From Jejuia sp049889775 (GTDB lineage: Bacteria; Bacteroidota; Bacteroidia; Flavobacteriales; Flavobacteriaceae): a DNA stretch of 64,000 bases. The notes beneath the pieces were generated by a model. The model did no database searches and had not been told where the DNA came from. It was given only the letters and a program-made list of their open reading frames with translations. Position numbers and translations under genes: made by a program. Shown here one piece after another: positions 34,749 through 43,153 of this stretch. The stretch is taken from the NCBI GenBank assembly GCA_049889775.1, contig JBMHCT010000035.1, positions 124,001 through 188,000 on the forward strand. Reading direction: 5' to 3'. How positions within the stretch are numbered: position 1 is the first letter of the stretch; each line of letters opens with the position of its first letter.

Positions 34749-36344
34749 CTATTGCTTTTCAATATCTGCTAAAATCCAATCCAATTCTGGATCATTATCT
34801 TCCCGTAAATCTTCAACCGTTGGTAAAATCTCAACATCAGGTTTAATACCAAAACCATCGGGTTCAATTTTATAAGGTGCTTCAATTTGCATCAAACCAA
34901 TACGAACCACCAATTTTGACGTTGGTAATTCATAGAGCTTATAAAACCCTGCCACCGTGCCATTGTATGCACCACCTGTTTCCTCTCCCACAAAAGTGGC
35001 GCGCTTTGTGGCATGCAAATTTGTGGAAATGATAGAGGATGCCGAAAATGAATTGCCATTAATTAATACATAAACCTTTCCTTTAAAGTTTAAAGGGTTT
35101 GGCTTTTCCGGTTTGGCGTATTTGAATTTATAAAACAGCTTTCCATCCCGCTTTTTAGTTCTCATTAGATTTTGAACAATCGCTATAGGAGAAGCAATTC
35201 CAGACAATATTTTCAAAGCAATTGGTGTAGTATTTGTCATCACAGATTTTAAAATGGGAATTCTACTATTCACCTCGCTTTCAGTAATAAATTGAAATTC
35301 TTTATCTGTAAGGTACGAATACAGTTTTTCAATTTCTGAAATACGGCCACCGCCATTATCACGCAAGTCTAAAATGAAATGCTTGGATTTGGCAGAATCA
35401 ATTTTAGCAAAACTTTCCTCATAGAATTTTTTATAGTTCCCATTAGAAAAACCTCTTATTTTCATATAAGCTACACTGCTATCTTTTCCAATGAATTTAA
35501 AGTTTCGTGTGTATTGCTTAGATCTTGAAATAAAACCGTGCTTTTTATTGTATTTCTTACGTTTTTTAGCAGCTGCTTTTAGACTATCTTTCTCCTGTTT
35601 TGTTAGTTTTTTAGGCTTTACTTTTTTAATACTATCATTTTTAACCTTAGCAGAATCTTGTTTTTTCTTTTCTTTTTTAGGCACTCGCTTAAATAATTTA
35701 GAAAATGTAGAATCCTTGGTTTTAAACGTCACTTCCAAACTATCTAAAAAACCTTTATCCCTAACATAGTATGCTCTAAATGCTTTACCCACAAATCTGT
35801 CATGAAGCGTGGTATTAAAACCATCCGAAGCAAAACGTGTTTTATAGGTTTCCACCAATTCTGGAGCTGCTTCGCCAGCAATACTCACAACTTCTGCTCC
35901 AACAAAAGATGAATCTTTGCCATGTGTGCATTTCACCCATAATTTGTTATCAAGGTATTCAAAATCCAACTCATAAAACTCAAATTTCTTTTTTTGAAGA
36001 GCCTTTCTTTCCTTTCTTTCAAAGCGTCTCCCAGGCGGACGCACAGAAACATGACCCTGCCTTACGTTTGTTAAAACAGGTGACAATTTCTTGTAAAAGT
36101 CACGAGATTTTATCGGAGTTTTTATGGATTGCTTTAAACTATCAAACCTAAATCCCATAACCTCTTGCGGCGTATATTGGTATAATTTGGGGTGATGTTT
36201 TTTCAATTGATGGTACAACTTATCAACATCTTCCCTTAAGTCATCTACAGCATGTAATTTTGCGATTTCAGCGTTGTGTTTTTGCACACTAGCACATGAT
36301 GCTAACAGAACGGCACATATGGTACTTAGTAAAAATCTCTTCAT
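34749..36344 (-). CDS. S41 family peptidase, exported lipoprotein
   Basis: The 531-residue protein has a lipoprotein signal (LLSTICAVLLASCASV, Cys at about residue 17). The C-terminal half is a tail-specific protease domain: SVAYMKIRGFSNG, FILDLRDNGGGRISEIEKLY and NGNSFSASSIISTNL with the nucleophile Ser. A very Lys-rich insert (about residues 220-275, with KKEKKKQDSAKVKNDSIKKV) splits the N-terminal region from the protease domain. It probably works in the periplasm on unknown proteins. It is transcribed alone. Confidence 0.88.
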   Translation of the reverse strand: MKRFLLSTICAVLLASCASVQKHNAEIAKLHAVDDLREDVDKLYHQLKKHHPKLYQYTPQEVMGFRFDSLKQSIKTPIKSRDFYKKLSPVLTNVRQGHVSVRPPGRRFERKERKALQKKKFEFYELDFEYLDNKLWVKCTHGKDSSFVGAEVVSIAGEAAPELVETYKTRFASDGFNTTLHDRFVGKAFRAYYVRDKGFLDSLEVTFKTKDSTFSKLFKRVPKKEKKKQDSAKVKNDSIKKVKPKKLTKQEKDSLKAAAKKRKKYNKKHGFISRSKQYTRNFKFIGKDSSVAYMKIRGFSNGNYKKFYEESFAKIDSAKSKHFILDLRDNGGGRISEIEKLYSYLTDKEFQFITESEVNSRIPILKSVMTNTTPIALKILSGIASPIAIVQNLMRTKKRDGKLFYKFKYAKPEKPNPLNFKGKVYVLINGNSFSASSIISTNLHATKRATFVGEETGGAYNGTVAGFYKLYELPTSKLVVRIGLMQIEAPYKIEPDGFGIKPDVEILPTVEDLREDNDPELDWILADIEKQ

Positions 36345-36441
36345 ACAATTTTAAAACAATCAGTAGCTAAAATAATGGTATTTGCACGATTTGGGTGACG
36401 TATTAAAATCTTTTTAACTTTTATTAAATAATTAAATATTT

Positions 36442-36534
36442 GGGCGTTACCCTAAAGGGTCGGGCTTTCCGTTGCAAGTACTCGCTCCGCCTAAGGGCTT
36501 CGCTGTGGGCTTTCCACTGCAATCCCTAACGCGG
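36442..36534 (+). repeat. Dispersed ~90-bp element, copy R4
   Basis: It begins GGGCGTTACCCTAAAGGGTC, continues GGGCTTTCCGTTGCAAGTAC, a CTCGCTCC core and GTGGGCTTTCCACTGCAATC, and ends CCCTAACGCG. It is the closest match to R1 and in the same orientation. Confidence 0.85.
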
Positions 36535-36629
36535 GCGTACCAGCTAATTTTCTTCTTAAACCAAAAAACCTAAACATATTAGCAAGAGGCACTTCAACAT
36601 ATAAGATTCCCATTTTCACGGGAATTTGT

Positions 36630-36637
36630 TAGTTTTG
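36630..36637 (+). promoter_or_regulatory. -7 box of smpB
   Basis: TAGTTTTG is an exact TAnnTTTG match whose end lies 5 bp before the smpB ATG, which would give a leaderless or nearly leaderless transcript. The -33 element is not recognisable. Confidence 0.4.
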
Positions 36638-36642
36638 CACCC

Positions 36643-37101
36643 ATGCAAAAAACAGTTAACATACAGAATAAAAAAGCACGCTTTCAATATGAAATATTGG
36701 ATAAGTACACGGCTGGTATTGTGTTAACTGGTACAGAAATTAAATCTATCAGAAACAGTAAAGCCTCTATTGCAGAGAGCTTTTGCGAATTCAATGATTA
36801 TGGTGAACTGTTTGTTGTGAATATGACTGTAGAAGAGTATTCTCATGGTAATTACTACAACCACAAACCCAAAGCCGTTCGTAAGTTGCTTTTAAACAAA
36901 CGCGAACTTCAAAAGCTGGAAAAGGAAGTTCAAAATACTGGACTTACTATTATTCCACTTCGTTTGTTTATCAACGAAAAAGGTTATGCCAAATTAGATA
37001 TTGCCTTGGCAAGAGGTAAAAAACTGTACGATAAGCGAGAGACTATTAAGGATAGAGACAACAAACGCAACCTAGATAGAATTAAAAAAATCTACAAATA
37101 A
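36643..37101 (+). CDS. smpB: SsrA-binding protein
   Basis: The 152-residue protein matches SmpB throughout: NKKARFQYEILDKYTAGIVL, TGTEIKSIRNSKASIAESFC, YSHGNYYNHKPKAVRKLLL, RLFINEKGYAKLDIALARGK and the basic tail KLYDKRETIKDRDNKR. It binds tmRNA and brings it to stalled ribosomes. No ssrA gene is visible in this window. Confidence 0.97.
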   Translation: MQKTVNIQNKKARFQYEILDKYTAGIVLTGTEIKSIRNSKASIAESFCEFNDYGELFVVNMTVEEYSHGNYYNHKPKAVRKLLLNKRELQKLEKEVQNTGLTIIPLRLFINEKGYAKLDIALARGKKLYDKRETIKDRDNKRNLDRIKKIYK

Positions 37102-37170
37102 TTTATGATGCCTTTAACCGTTTTAAGGTTGACAATTCATTATTTTGCATCATATTTTTCATAATTAAAA

Positions 37171-37740
37171 ATGAGACAACTACTATTTTTATTGCTATTG
37201 TGCTTTACAGTAACTTTTGCGCAAGCACAGAATAAATCTAAAAAAGAAAGTAATTCCGAAAAAAAGGAATTTGTTATTGACAGCACCAAGGTGCTCACAT
37301 TAGACAAAACTATTAAAACACTTTACAAAGTCATTTCCGCTGAAAAAAATGAGGAGCGCAATTGGAATCAATTTAAGTTTTTGTTTTACCCTAATGCAAA
37401 ACTAATTCCCACAGGACTGAATCAAGATTATGTATACAAAGCCAAATATTTAACACTGCAAGAATACATCAATAGTTCTCAAAAGTGGCTGAAAATGAAC
37501 GGATTCATCGAAAAAGAAGTTAGCCGAAAAGTGAATGCCTTTGGCAATATTGCTCATGTTTTTAGCACTTACGAATGCTATCATAGTAAAGATGAAAAGG
37601 AACCTTTTATGCGTGGTATTAATAGTATTCAATTGATAAATGATGAAGACCGTTGGTGGATTGTAAACATTTATTGGGCACAAGAAACCGAAGAACATCC
37701 AATTCCTAAAAAATATCTTCCATTAAATAAGAAAGTATGA
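37171..37740 (+). CDS. Secreted NTF2-like protein of unknown function
   Basis: The 189-residue protein has a signal peptide (LLFLLLLCFTVTFAQAQ). The body (KTLYKVISAEKNEERNWNQF, then NAFGNIAHVFSTYECYHSKD and INSIQLINDEDRWWIVNIYW) has the shape of a SnoaL/NTF2-like domain, a fold used by enzymes and binding proteins. I cannot assign an activity. Its stop codon overlaps the start of the S15 peptidase gene (ATGA), so the two are translationally coupled. Confidence 0.75.
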   Translation: MRQLLFLLLLCFTVTFAQAQNKSKKESNSEKKEFVIDSTKVLTLDKTIKTLYKVISAEKNEERNWNQFKFLFYPNAKLIPTGLNQDYVYKAKYLTLQEYINSSQKWLKMNGFIEKEVSRKVNAFGNIAHVFSTYECYHSKDEKEPFMRGINSIQLINDEDRWWIVNIYWAQETEEHPIPKKYLPLNKKV

Positions 37741-39554
37741 TACGTAAGTTTTTTAAGTTTAGTCTTGGTCTATTTATATGTATTTCATTTTACAGTAGTA
37801 CCGCTCAAGTGGATGTAAAACCTGTTTTTGAAGATGGGCAATCTCAAATTGTTGAGGCATTTAACACTCCAGATAAATGGATACGGCACGATTTATTTGT
37901 AGAAACAGAATTTGATTCTGACGACGATGGAAGATTAGACAGAATGCATGTGGACGTTACCCGACCATATCAAACCGAAAGTGGTTTAAAACTTCCTGTA
38001 ATTTATGAATCTAGTCCTTATTATGCAGGTGTTGCTCCAGATGTTCCCGGTGTATTTTGGGATGTAAAACATGAATTAGGCGATATTGGACCGGAACGTA
38101 CACATCCTGAAATAAAACGCTTAGGCCAGCGGCCAATTATCTCAAACTCCTTAATCAAAACTTGGGTGCCCCGAGGTTTTATTGTGGTGCATTCGTCTTC
38201 ACCTGGAACGGGATTATCTCAGGGTGCTCCAACAGTTGGTGGCGATAATGAGTCTTTAGCACCAAAAGCGGTGATAGATTGGTTAAATGGTCGCGCCAAA
38301 GGGTATACTGAAGCCGATGGTAGCGAAGAAGTAAAAGCATTTTGGAGTACCGGAAAAGTAGGTATGACTGGAACGTCCTATAACGGCACCATTCCACTTG
38401 CTGCTGCCACAACTGGCGTTGATGGTTTAGAAGTGATTATTCCTGTAGCTCCTAACACTTCTTACTATCATTATTACAGAAGCAATGGTTTAGTGCGTTC
38501 CCCTGGTGGTTATCTTGGTGAAGACATTGATGTACTTTACGATTATATTCATAGTGGTGATGAAAGCAAACGCGCTAGTAATAATTTAAAAATTCGAGAT
38601 ACCGAAATGAAAAACGGTATGGACCGACAAACTGGCGATTACAATGAGTTTTGGGCAGGAAGAGATTATTTAAAGGATATGAAACCTATGAAAGCGGCCA
38701 TGTTAATGTCTCACGGATTTAACGATTGGAATGTAATGCCAGAACACAGTTACCGAATCTACAAAAAGGCCAAAGAAATGGGATTGGAAACTGCTATCTA
38801 TTACCATCAATTTGGTCATGGTGGTCCTCCTCCATTACCCATGCTCAACAAATGGTTTACGCATTACCTGCATGGAGTTGGTAACGGTATTGAAAATGAA
38901 AGCAATAAAGCGTTTATTGTGAGAGCTGGTGATAATATGAAAGAGCCCACTGCCTATAAGGATTATCCAAACCCTGAAGCTCAAGACGTTATGTTTTATC
39001 TTAATGCTGGTGCTCCAAAAGTGGGAAGTTTATCCTTGACTACGCCAGATAAACAGCAAAACGAAACTTTAGTTGATAATTTCTCATTTAGTGGATCCGC
39101 TTTAGCAAAAGCTGAAGAGACCGAACATAGATTGTTGTATGTGACGCCTAAATTAACTAAAGATATTCATATTTCTGGTGTTCCTAAAATTACCGTTACA
39201 TTGGCAAGTAGCAAACCGGCGGCCAATTTATCAGTTTGGTTGGTATCTTTACCTTGGAATGAAGGCAGAAGAGTTAAAACTACCGATAACATAATTACTA
39301 GAGGTTGGGCAGACCCACAAAACCATAAATCCATACACGAAAGTGCGCCATTAAAAGCAGGTAAATTCTACACCGTAAGTTTTGATTTACAACCAGACGA
39401 TCAAATTATTAAAGCGGGTCAGCAAATTGGTTTAATGATCTTTTCTAGTGATAAAGAATATACCTTACATCCTGAACCTGGAACGGAGCTAACTATTGAT
39501 TTGAATAAGACCGTGTTGACATTACCTGTAGTTGGCGGACTCGATAAATTTTAA
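37737..39554 (+). CDS. Xaa-Pro dipeptidyl-peptidase-like S15 family hydrolase, secreted
   Basis: The 605-residue protein has a signal peptide (FSLGLFICISFYSSTAQ), then an alpha/beta hydrolase domain with nucleophile Ser214 in GMTGTSYNGTIPLA, an Asp in SHGFNDWNVMPEH, and a His in YYHQFGHGGPP. A C-terminal beta-sandwich domain (LYVTPKLTKDIHISGVPKIT and onward) completes the PepX architecture. It cleaves X-Pro dipeptides or related acyl compounds outside the cytoplasm. It overlaps the preceding gene by 4 bp and ends 6 bp before the next. Confidence 0.9.
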   Translation: MIRKFFKFSLGLFICISFYSSTAQVDVKPVFEDGQSQIVEAFNTPDKWIRHDLFVETEFDSDDDGRLDRMHVDVTRPYQTESGLKLPVIYESSPYYAGVAPDVPGVFWDVKHELGDIGPERTHPEIKRLGQRPIISNSLIKTWVPRGFIVVHSSSPGTGLSQGAPTVGGDNESLAPKAVIDWLNGRAKGYTEADGSEEVKAFWSTGKVGMTGTSYNGTIPLAAATTGVDGLEVIIPVAPNTSYYHYYRSNGLVRSPGGYLGEDIDVLYDYIHSGDESKRASNNLKIRDTEMKNGMDRQTGDYNEFWAGRDYLKDMKPMKAAMLMSHGFNDWNVMPEHSYRIYKKAKEMGLETAIYYHQFGHGGPPPLPMLNKWFTHYLHGVGNGIENESNKAFIVRAGDNMKEPTAYKDYPNPEAQDVMFYLNAGAPKVGSLSLTTPDKQQNETLVDNFSFSGSALAKAEETEHRLLYVTPKLTKDIHISGVPKITVTLASSKPAANLSVWLVSLPWNEGRRVKTTDNIITRGWADPQNHKSIHESAPLKAGKFYTVSFDLQPDDQIIKAGQQIGLMIFSSDKEYTLHPEPGTELTIDLNKTVLTLPVVGGLDKF

Positions 39555-39560
39555 ATTCCT

Positions 39561-40109
39561 ATGGCTAAATTTTTTGATGCACTTAGTCCAGAATTACAGT
39601 CTTTTATAGAGGCACAACATATCTTTTTTGTGGCTACTGCGGTTGCAGATGGCAGGATTAACTTATCGCCAAAGGGATTAAAGGATACTTTTGTAGTAAT
39701 GGATCAAAACAGAGTGTTTTGGCTAAACCTAACAGGAAGTGGTAATGAGACTGCGGCACATTTACTTCAAAATAATCGAATGACAATTATGTTTTGCTCT
39801 TTCGAAGGGAAACCTCTTATTTTAAGGCTTTACGGAACCGCAAAAACCTACCATGAACGTGATACGGCATTTCAAAAGCATAAACATTTGTTCCCAGAAA
39901 TACCAGGTACACGACAAATAGTAGACATGACTATTGAAAGCATACAAACTTCTTGTGGTTACGCAGTACCTTTTATGGATTTTCAAGAAGAACGTCATCA
40001 ATTAAACAATTGGGCAGAAAAGCAAGGTAAGGAACGTATTGAAAATTACTGGAAAGAGAAGAACACCAAGAGCATTGATGGGTTGGATACTAAGATTTTT
40101 GAAGATTAA
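39561..40109 (+). CDS. Pyridoxamine 5'-phosphate oxidase family protein
   Basis: The 182-residue protein has the split-barrel flavin-binding start FFDALSPELQSFIEAQHIFF, the strand pair VATAVADGRINLSPKG, VFWLNLTGSGNETAAHLLQN and RMTIMFCSFEGKPLILRLYG. Such proteins bind FMN, or sometimes F420 or heme. The function is unassigned. It is 6 bp downstream of the S15 peptidase gene and probably in the same operon. Confidence 0.85.
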   Translation: MAKFFDALSPELQSFIEAQHIFFVATAVADGRINLSPKGLKDTFVVMDQNRVFWLNLTGSGNETAAHLLQNNRMTIMFCSFEGKPLILRLYGTAKTYHERDTAFQKHKHLFPEIPGTRQIVDMTIESIQTSCGYAVPFMDFQEERHQLNNWAEKQGKERIENYWKEKNTKSIDGLDTKIFED

Positions 40110-40153
40110 CACAAGCTATGTCATGCTCAATTTATTTCAGCATCTAAATTGGT

Positions 40154-40180
40154 AGATCCTGAAACAATTTCAGGATGACA
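40154..40180. repeat. Short hairpin repeat ending in ATGACA (copy 3)
   Basis: Arms ATCCTGAAA and TTTCAGGAT surround CAA and end in GATGACA. It is intergenic, between the oxidase-like gene and the methyltransferase gene. Confidence 0.6.
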
Positions 40181-40211
40181 AGTCTGTTTTATTTTACTTA
40201 TGTAATAAAAT

Positions 40212-40823
40212 ATGAAAGATTACAACGCATCAAACTCAACAAAAAATTACTGGTCCAAACGCTACCAAGAGCAAAACACAGGTTGGGATATTGGCGAACC
40301 CTCATCACCCTTAAAAACTTATATAGATCAACTTGAAACTAAAGACTTAAAAATCCTTATTCCTGGTGCTGGAAATTCCTATGAAGCCGAATATCTGTTT
40401 TCAAAAGGATTCAAAAATGTTTATGTTTTAGATATTGCCGAGGAACCGCTAGAGGCGCTTCAAAAAAGAGTACCTGACTTTCCCTCCAAACAGATTTTAC
40501 AAGACGATTTTTTTGAGCATCAAGGGACCTACGATTTAATTTTGGAACAAACCTTTTTTTGTTCTTTTCCGCCATTACCTGAAACCAGAAAAGCTTATGC
40601 AAAACAAATGCATGAGTTACTTGCAAAAAATGGAAAACTTATCGGACTTTGGTTCGATATCCCTTTAACTGGTGATATGGAAAAACGCCCGTTTGGTGGT
40701 TCCAAAGAGGAATATTTAATTTATTTTGAACCTTATTTCAAAATAAACACTTTTGAGAAATGTTATAATTCTATTCCGCCAAGAATGGGGAGTGAGTTGT
40801 TTGGGGTTTTAACTAAAGTGTAG
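40212..40823 (+). CDS. TPMT-like SAM-dependent methyltransferase
   Basis: The 203-residue protein begins NYWSKRYQEQNTGWDIGEPS, typical of the thiopurine methyltransferase family. It has the SAM-binding ILIPGAGNSYEAEYLFSKGF, VYVLDIAEEPLEALQKR, DYDLI-like DLILEQTFFCSFPPL and a C-terminal YNSIPPRMGSELFGVL. The family methylates small thiol, selenium or halide substrates. The 3-prime end of this gene is partly duplicated at 41181-41225. Confidence 0.9.
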   Translation: MKDYNASNSTKNYWSKRYQEQNTGWDIGEPSSPLKTYIDQLETKDLKILIPGAGNSYEAEYLFSKGFKNVYVLDIAEEPLEALQKRVPDFPSKQILQDDFFEHQGTYDLILEQTFFCSFPPLPETRKAYAKQMHELLAKNGKLIGLWFDIPLTGDMEKRPFGGSKEEYLIYFEPYFKINTFEKCYNSIPPRMGSELFGVLTKV

Positions 40824-40863
40824 AACTAGATATTTTGCGAATCATGAGGTGGCTTAAGCTAAT

Positions 40864-41085
40864 TTAAACCTCTTGATTACTCTCAATGTCGCTTAGTATA
40901 TTTCTTGCTTTTTGTAATTCGGATTGCTGCACTTGAAGTTCAACCTCAAAAGTTGGTATATAATTCATTAATTGGGTTGTAAACTCATTCTTCAAAAAAC
41001 ATTGAATGCCTTCGGATTCCAAACGACTTTTCAGTATTACAATATCACTTTCATTGCGAGATTTCTTTAAAGTAACTAACTCCAT
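40864..41085 (-). CDS. DUF2007 family small protein
   Basis: The 73-residue protein (ELVTLKKSRNESDIVILKSR, LESEGIQCFLKNEFTTQLMN, VELQVQQSELQKARNIL) matches the DUF2007 putative signal-transducing domain, a small GlnB-like alpha/beta fold. No function is established. It lies on the opposite strand from, and 40 bp after, the methyltransferase gene. Confidence 0.8.
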   Translation of the reverse strand: MELVTLKKSRNESDIVILKSRLESEGIQCFLKNEFTTQLMNYIPTFEVELQVQQSELQKARNILSDIESNQEV

Positions 41086-41180
41086 ATTTTTTAATTTATC
41101 TTCTATAAGATACGTGAAATCTTAATAAATTATAGTTTTTCAATTCTATTTTTTGAAGTTAAAATTTAGCAAAAATATAG

Positions 41181-41225
41181 TAATTCTATTGCTCCAAGAA
41201 TGTGGAATGAATTGTTTGGGGTTTT
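41181..41225 (+). pseudogene. Remnant duplicate of the TPMT gene 3-prime end
   Basis: These 45 bases match 40766-40810 at 40 positions without gaps. The reading (NSIAPRMWNELFGVF) keeps the family C-terminus. There is no matching upstream sequence, so this is a fragment left by a duplication or by exchange with a second methyltransferase gene. Confidence 0.65.
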
Positions 41226-41230
41226 CATGC

Positions 41231-41268
41231 ACTTCTAGCTTCTAACTTCTAACTTCTAACTTCTAACT
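41231..41268. repeat. Heptanucleotide tandem repeat (ACTTCTA)n
   Basis: Five consecutive 7-bp units, ACTTCTA with one GCTTCTA variant, plus a partial sixth. It starts six bases after the TPMT remnant and ends just downstream of the pcm stop. Confidence 0.85.
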
Positions 41269-41271
41269 AAA

Positions 41272-41916
41272 TTAATTCTTATCCTCCAATAAAGGCACAA
41301 AACGAAATTCTCCCAACTCATGCTGCTCAAACTCTTTTGGTCCTTTTCTAATAAACAAGGTCATTACTTGCACATCATCCCCTACAGGAATTACCAAGCG
41401 ACCACCATCTTCTTTTAACTGACCTAACAATGGTTTTGGCACAAATGGTGCTCCGGCGGTTACAATTATGCTATCAAAAGGTGCTTCTTCTATTAAGCCT
41501 TTATAACCATCTCCAAAAATTAATTTCTTGGCTCTGTAACCTAACTTTGGCAAAAACTTACTTGTTTTTTTAAAGAGTTCTTGCTGGCGTTCAATGCTGT
41601 AAACTTTTGCTCCCAACTCGCATAATACAGCCGTTTGGTAGCCACTACCCGTTCCTATCTCCAAGATTTTATCACCTTTCGAAACTTGTAACAATTCTGT
41701 TTGAAATGCCACCGTATAAGGTTGAGAAATGGTTTGGTCTGCCGCAATAGGAAACGCTTTGTCTTGATAAGCATGATCTAAAAACCCAGAATCCATAAAC
41801 AGGTGTCGTGGTATTTTTCCAATAGCACTCAATACAGCTTCATCTTGTATGCCTTTAGATTTTATAAGATTAACCAACTGCTGTCGTAATCCTTGGTGCT
41901 TAAAAGTATCTTTCAA
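41272..41916 (-). CDS. pcm: Protein-L-isoaspartate O-methyltransferase
   Basis: The 214-residue protein has PCMT signatures: an N-terminal LRQQLVNLIKSKGIQDEAVL, IPRHLFM, QTISQPYTVAFQTELLQVSK, the SAM motif ILEIGTGSGYQTAVLCELGA, and IVTAGAPFVPKPLLGQLKED. It repairs isoaspartyl residues in aged proteins. The length fits the family. Confidence 0.95.
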   Translation of the reverse strand: MKDTFKHQGLRQQLVNLIKSKGIQDEAVLSAIGKIPRHLFMDSGFLDHAYQDKAFPIAADQTISQPYTVAFQTELLQVSKGDKILEIGTGSGYQTAVLCELGAKVYSIERQQELFKKTSKFLPKLGYRAKKLIFGDGYKGLIEEAPFDSIIVTAGAPFVPKPLLGQLKEDGGRLVIPVGDDVQVMTLFIRKGPKEFEQHELGEFRFVPLLEDKN

Positions 41917-42115
41917 TGTTTTGGAAGTTATTTCAGCTAAAATAAAAGAATTTATTCACAATAACTACCAATCATTTTTAAAGGGAAAACAGTTTTTTCA
42001 GAATTTAAATTTAAGTATCTTTAAACAAGAAAATTGAAGAGCGCGCTTTTATTTTAGTCGCTTCATTTTCAATCAATTTCATAAAAAACTAAAACTTCAA
42101 TACCTGTAAAATATT

Positions 42116-43075
42116 ATGCTAAAAGCTGGGGTTCTTGGTGCTGGTCACTTAGGGAAAATTCATTTACGCCTTTTAAATCAATCTGAAAAATACAATCTGG
42201 TTGGGTTTTACGATCCGGATGCGTCAAACACAAAAAAAGTAGCAGAAGAGTTTGGATATAAAAATTTTAATACCGTTGAAGATTTAATTGAAGCGGTTGA
42301 TGTGGTAGATATTGTTACCCCAACATTATCGCACCATGAATGTGCCATTAAAGCCATAAGTAAAGGGAAGCACATTTTTATTGAAAAACCCATTACAAAT
42401 ACTGTTGCGGAAGCGGAAGATATTAGAGCATTGGTAGCCCTCAATAAAGTTAAAGGACAAGTGGGACATGTAGAACGCTTCAACCCTGCTTTTCTAGCAG
42501 TTCGAGAAGACATCAAATCGCCCATGTTCATTGAAACGCACAGGTTAGCTGAATTTAATCCAAGAGGCACCGATGTTCCCGTAGTGCTGGATTTAATGAT
42601 TCATGATATTGATATTATTTTAAGCATTGTAAAATCTGAAGTGAAACATATTTCTGCTAGTGGTGTTGCCGTAATAAGCGACACACCTGATATCGCCAAC
42701 GCCCGCATTGAATTCAAAAATGGCTGTGTAGCAAATTTAACAGCCAGTAGAATTTCATTGAAGAAAATGCGTAAAGGCCGTTTCTTTCAAAAAGACGCCT
42801 ATATATCAGTCGATTTTCTAGAGAAAAAGTGTGAAGTTGTAAAGATGAAAGATGCCCCGGAAAACCCTGGAGATTTTGATATGATTTTACAAAATGCCGA
42901 AGGTGTGAAAAAGCAAATATATTTTGACAATCCGAACATACCAGATGTAAATTCTATATTGATGGAGTTGGAAACCTTTGCAGATGCTATAAATAATGAT
43001 ACCACCCCAGTAGTAACTTTACATGACGGTACTGAGGCTTTACGAGTGGCTAATATGATTATTAATCAGTTTTAG
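42116..43075 (+). CDS. Gfo/Idh/MocA family oxidoreductase
   Basis: The 319-residue protein has the Rossmann start AGVLGAGHLGKIHLRLL, then VDIVTPTLSHHECAIKAISK, IFIEKPITNT (the EKP motif) and VGHVERFNPAF. The C-terminal domain carries DLMIHDIDIILSI. It is an NAD(P)-dependent dehydrogenase of a sugar or related compound, with the substrate not identifiable. It is followed at once by a short GC-rich repeat. Confidence 0.88.
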   Translation: MLKAGVLGAGHLGKIHLRLLNQSEKYNLVGFYDPDASNTKKVAEEFGYKNFNTVEDLIEAVDVVDIVTPTLSHHECAIKAISKGKHIFIEKPITNTVAEAEDIRALVALNKVKGQVGHVERFNPAFLAVREDIKSPMFIETHRLAEFNPRGTDVPVVLDLMIHDIDIILSIVKSEVKHISASGVAVISDTPDIANARIEFKNGCVANLTASRISLKKMRKGRFFQKDAYISVDFLEKKCEVVKMKDAPENPGDFDMILQNAEGVKKQIYFDNPNIPDVNSILMELETFADAINNDTTPVVTLHDGTEALRVANMIINQF

Positions 43076-43078
43076 GCA

Positions 43079-43113
43079 AGCCCCTCCTCACCTCCCCGAG
43101 AGGGAGGAACTTT
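43079..43113. repeat. Short intergenic repeat (CCCTCCTCACCTCCCCGAGA type)
   Basis: It has arms CCTCCC-like and GGGAGG (CCTCCCCGAGAGGGAGGAAC) right after the oxidoreductase stop. It resembles a dispersed repeat I recall from many Bacteroidota genomes. It is single-copy in this window. Confidence 0.45.
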
Positions 43114-43153
43114 ACTCAAACCTTTAAAACTAGGTAAAAAATAATTTAAAATT

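Larger units (their letters stand above)
36345..36642. other. Divergent intergenic region before smpB with repeat R4
   Basis: This 298-bp stretch separates the S41 peptidase gene (minus) from smpB (plus). It holds the dispersed element copy R4 (36442-36534), an inverted repeat TTCCC-N8-GGGAA at 36607-36624 and the smpB -7 box. No gene is visible. Confidence 0.55.

Noticed and set aside
41231..41268. CRISPR-like array
   Set aside because: Units are 7 bp without spacers and there are no cas genes; it is a microsatellite.
42208..42570. 120-codon minus-strand frame inside the Gfo/Idh gene
   Set aside because: It is antisense to conserved dehydrogenase motifs such as EKP; a shadow frame.
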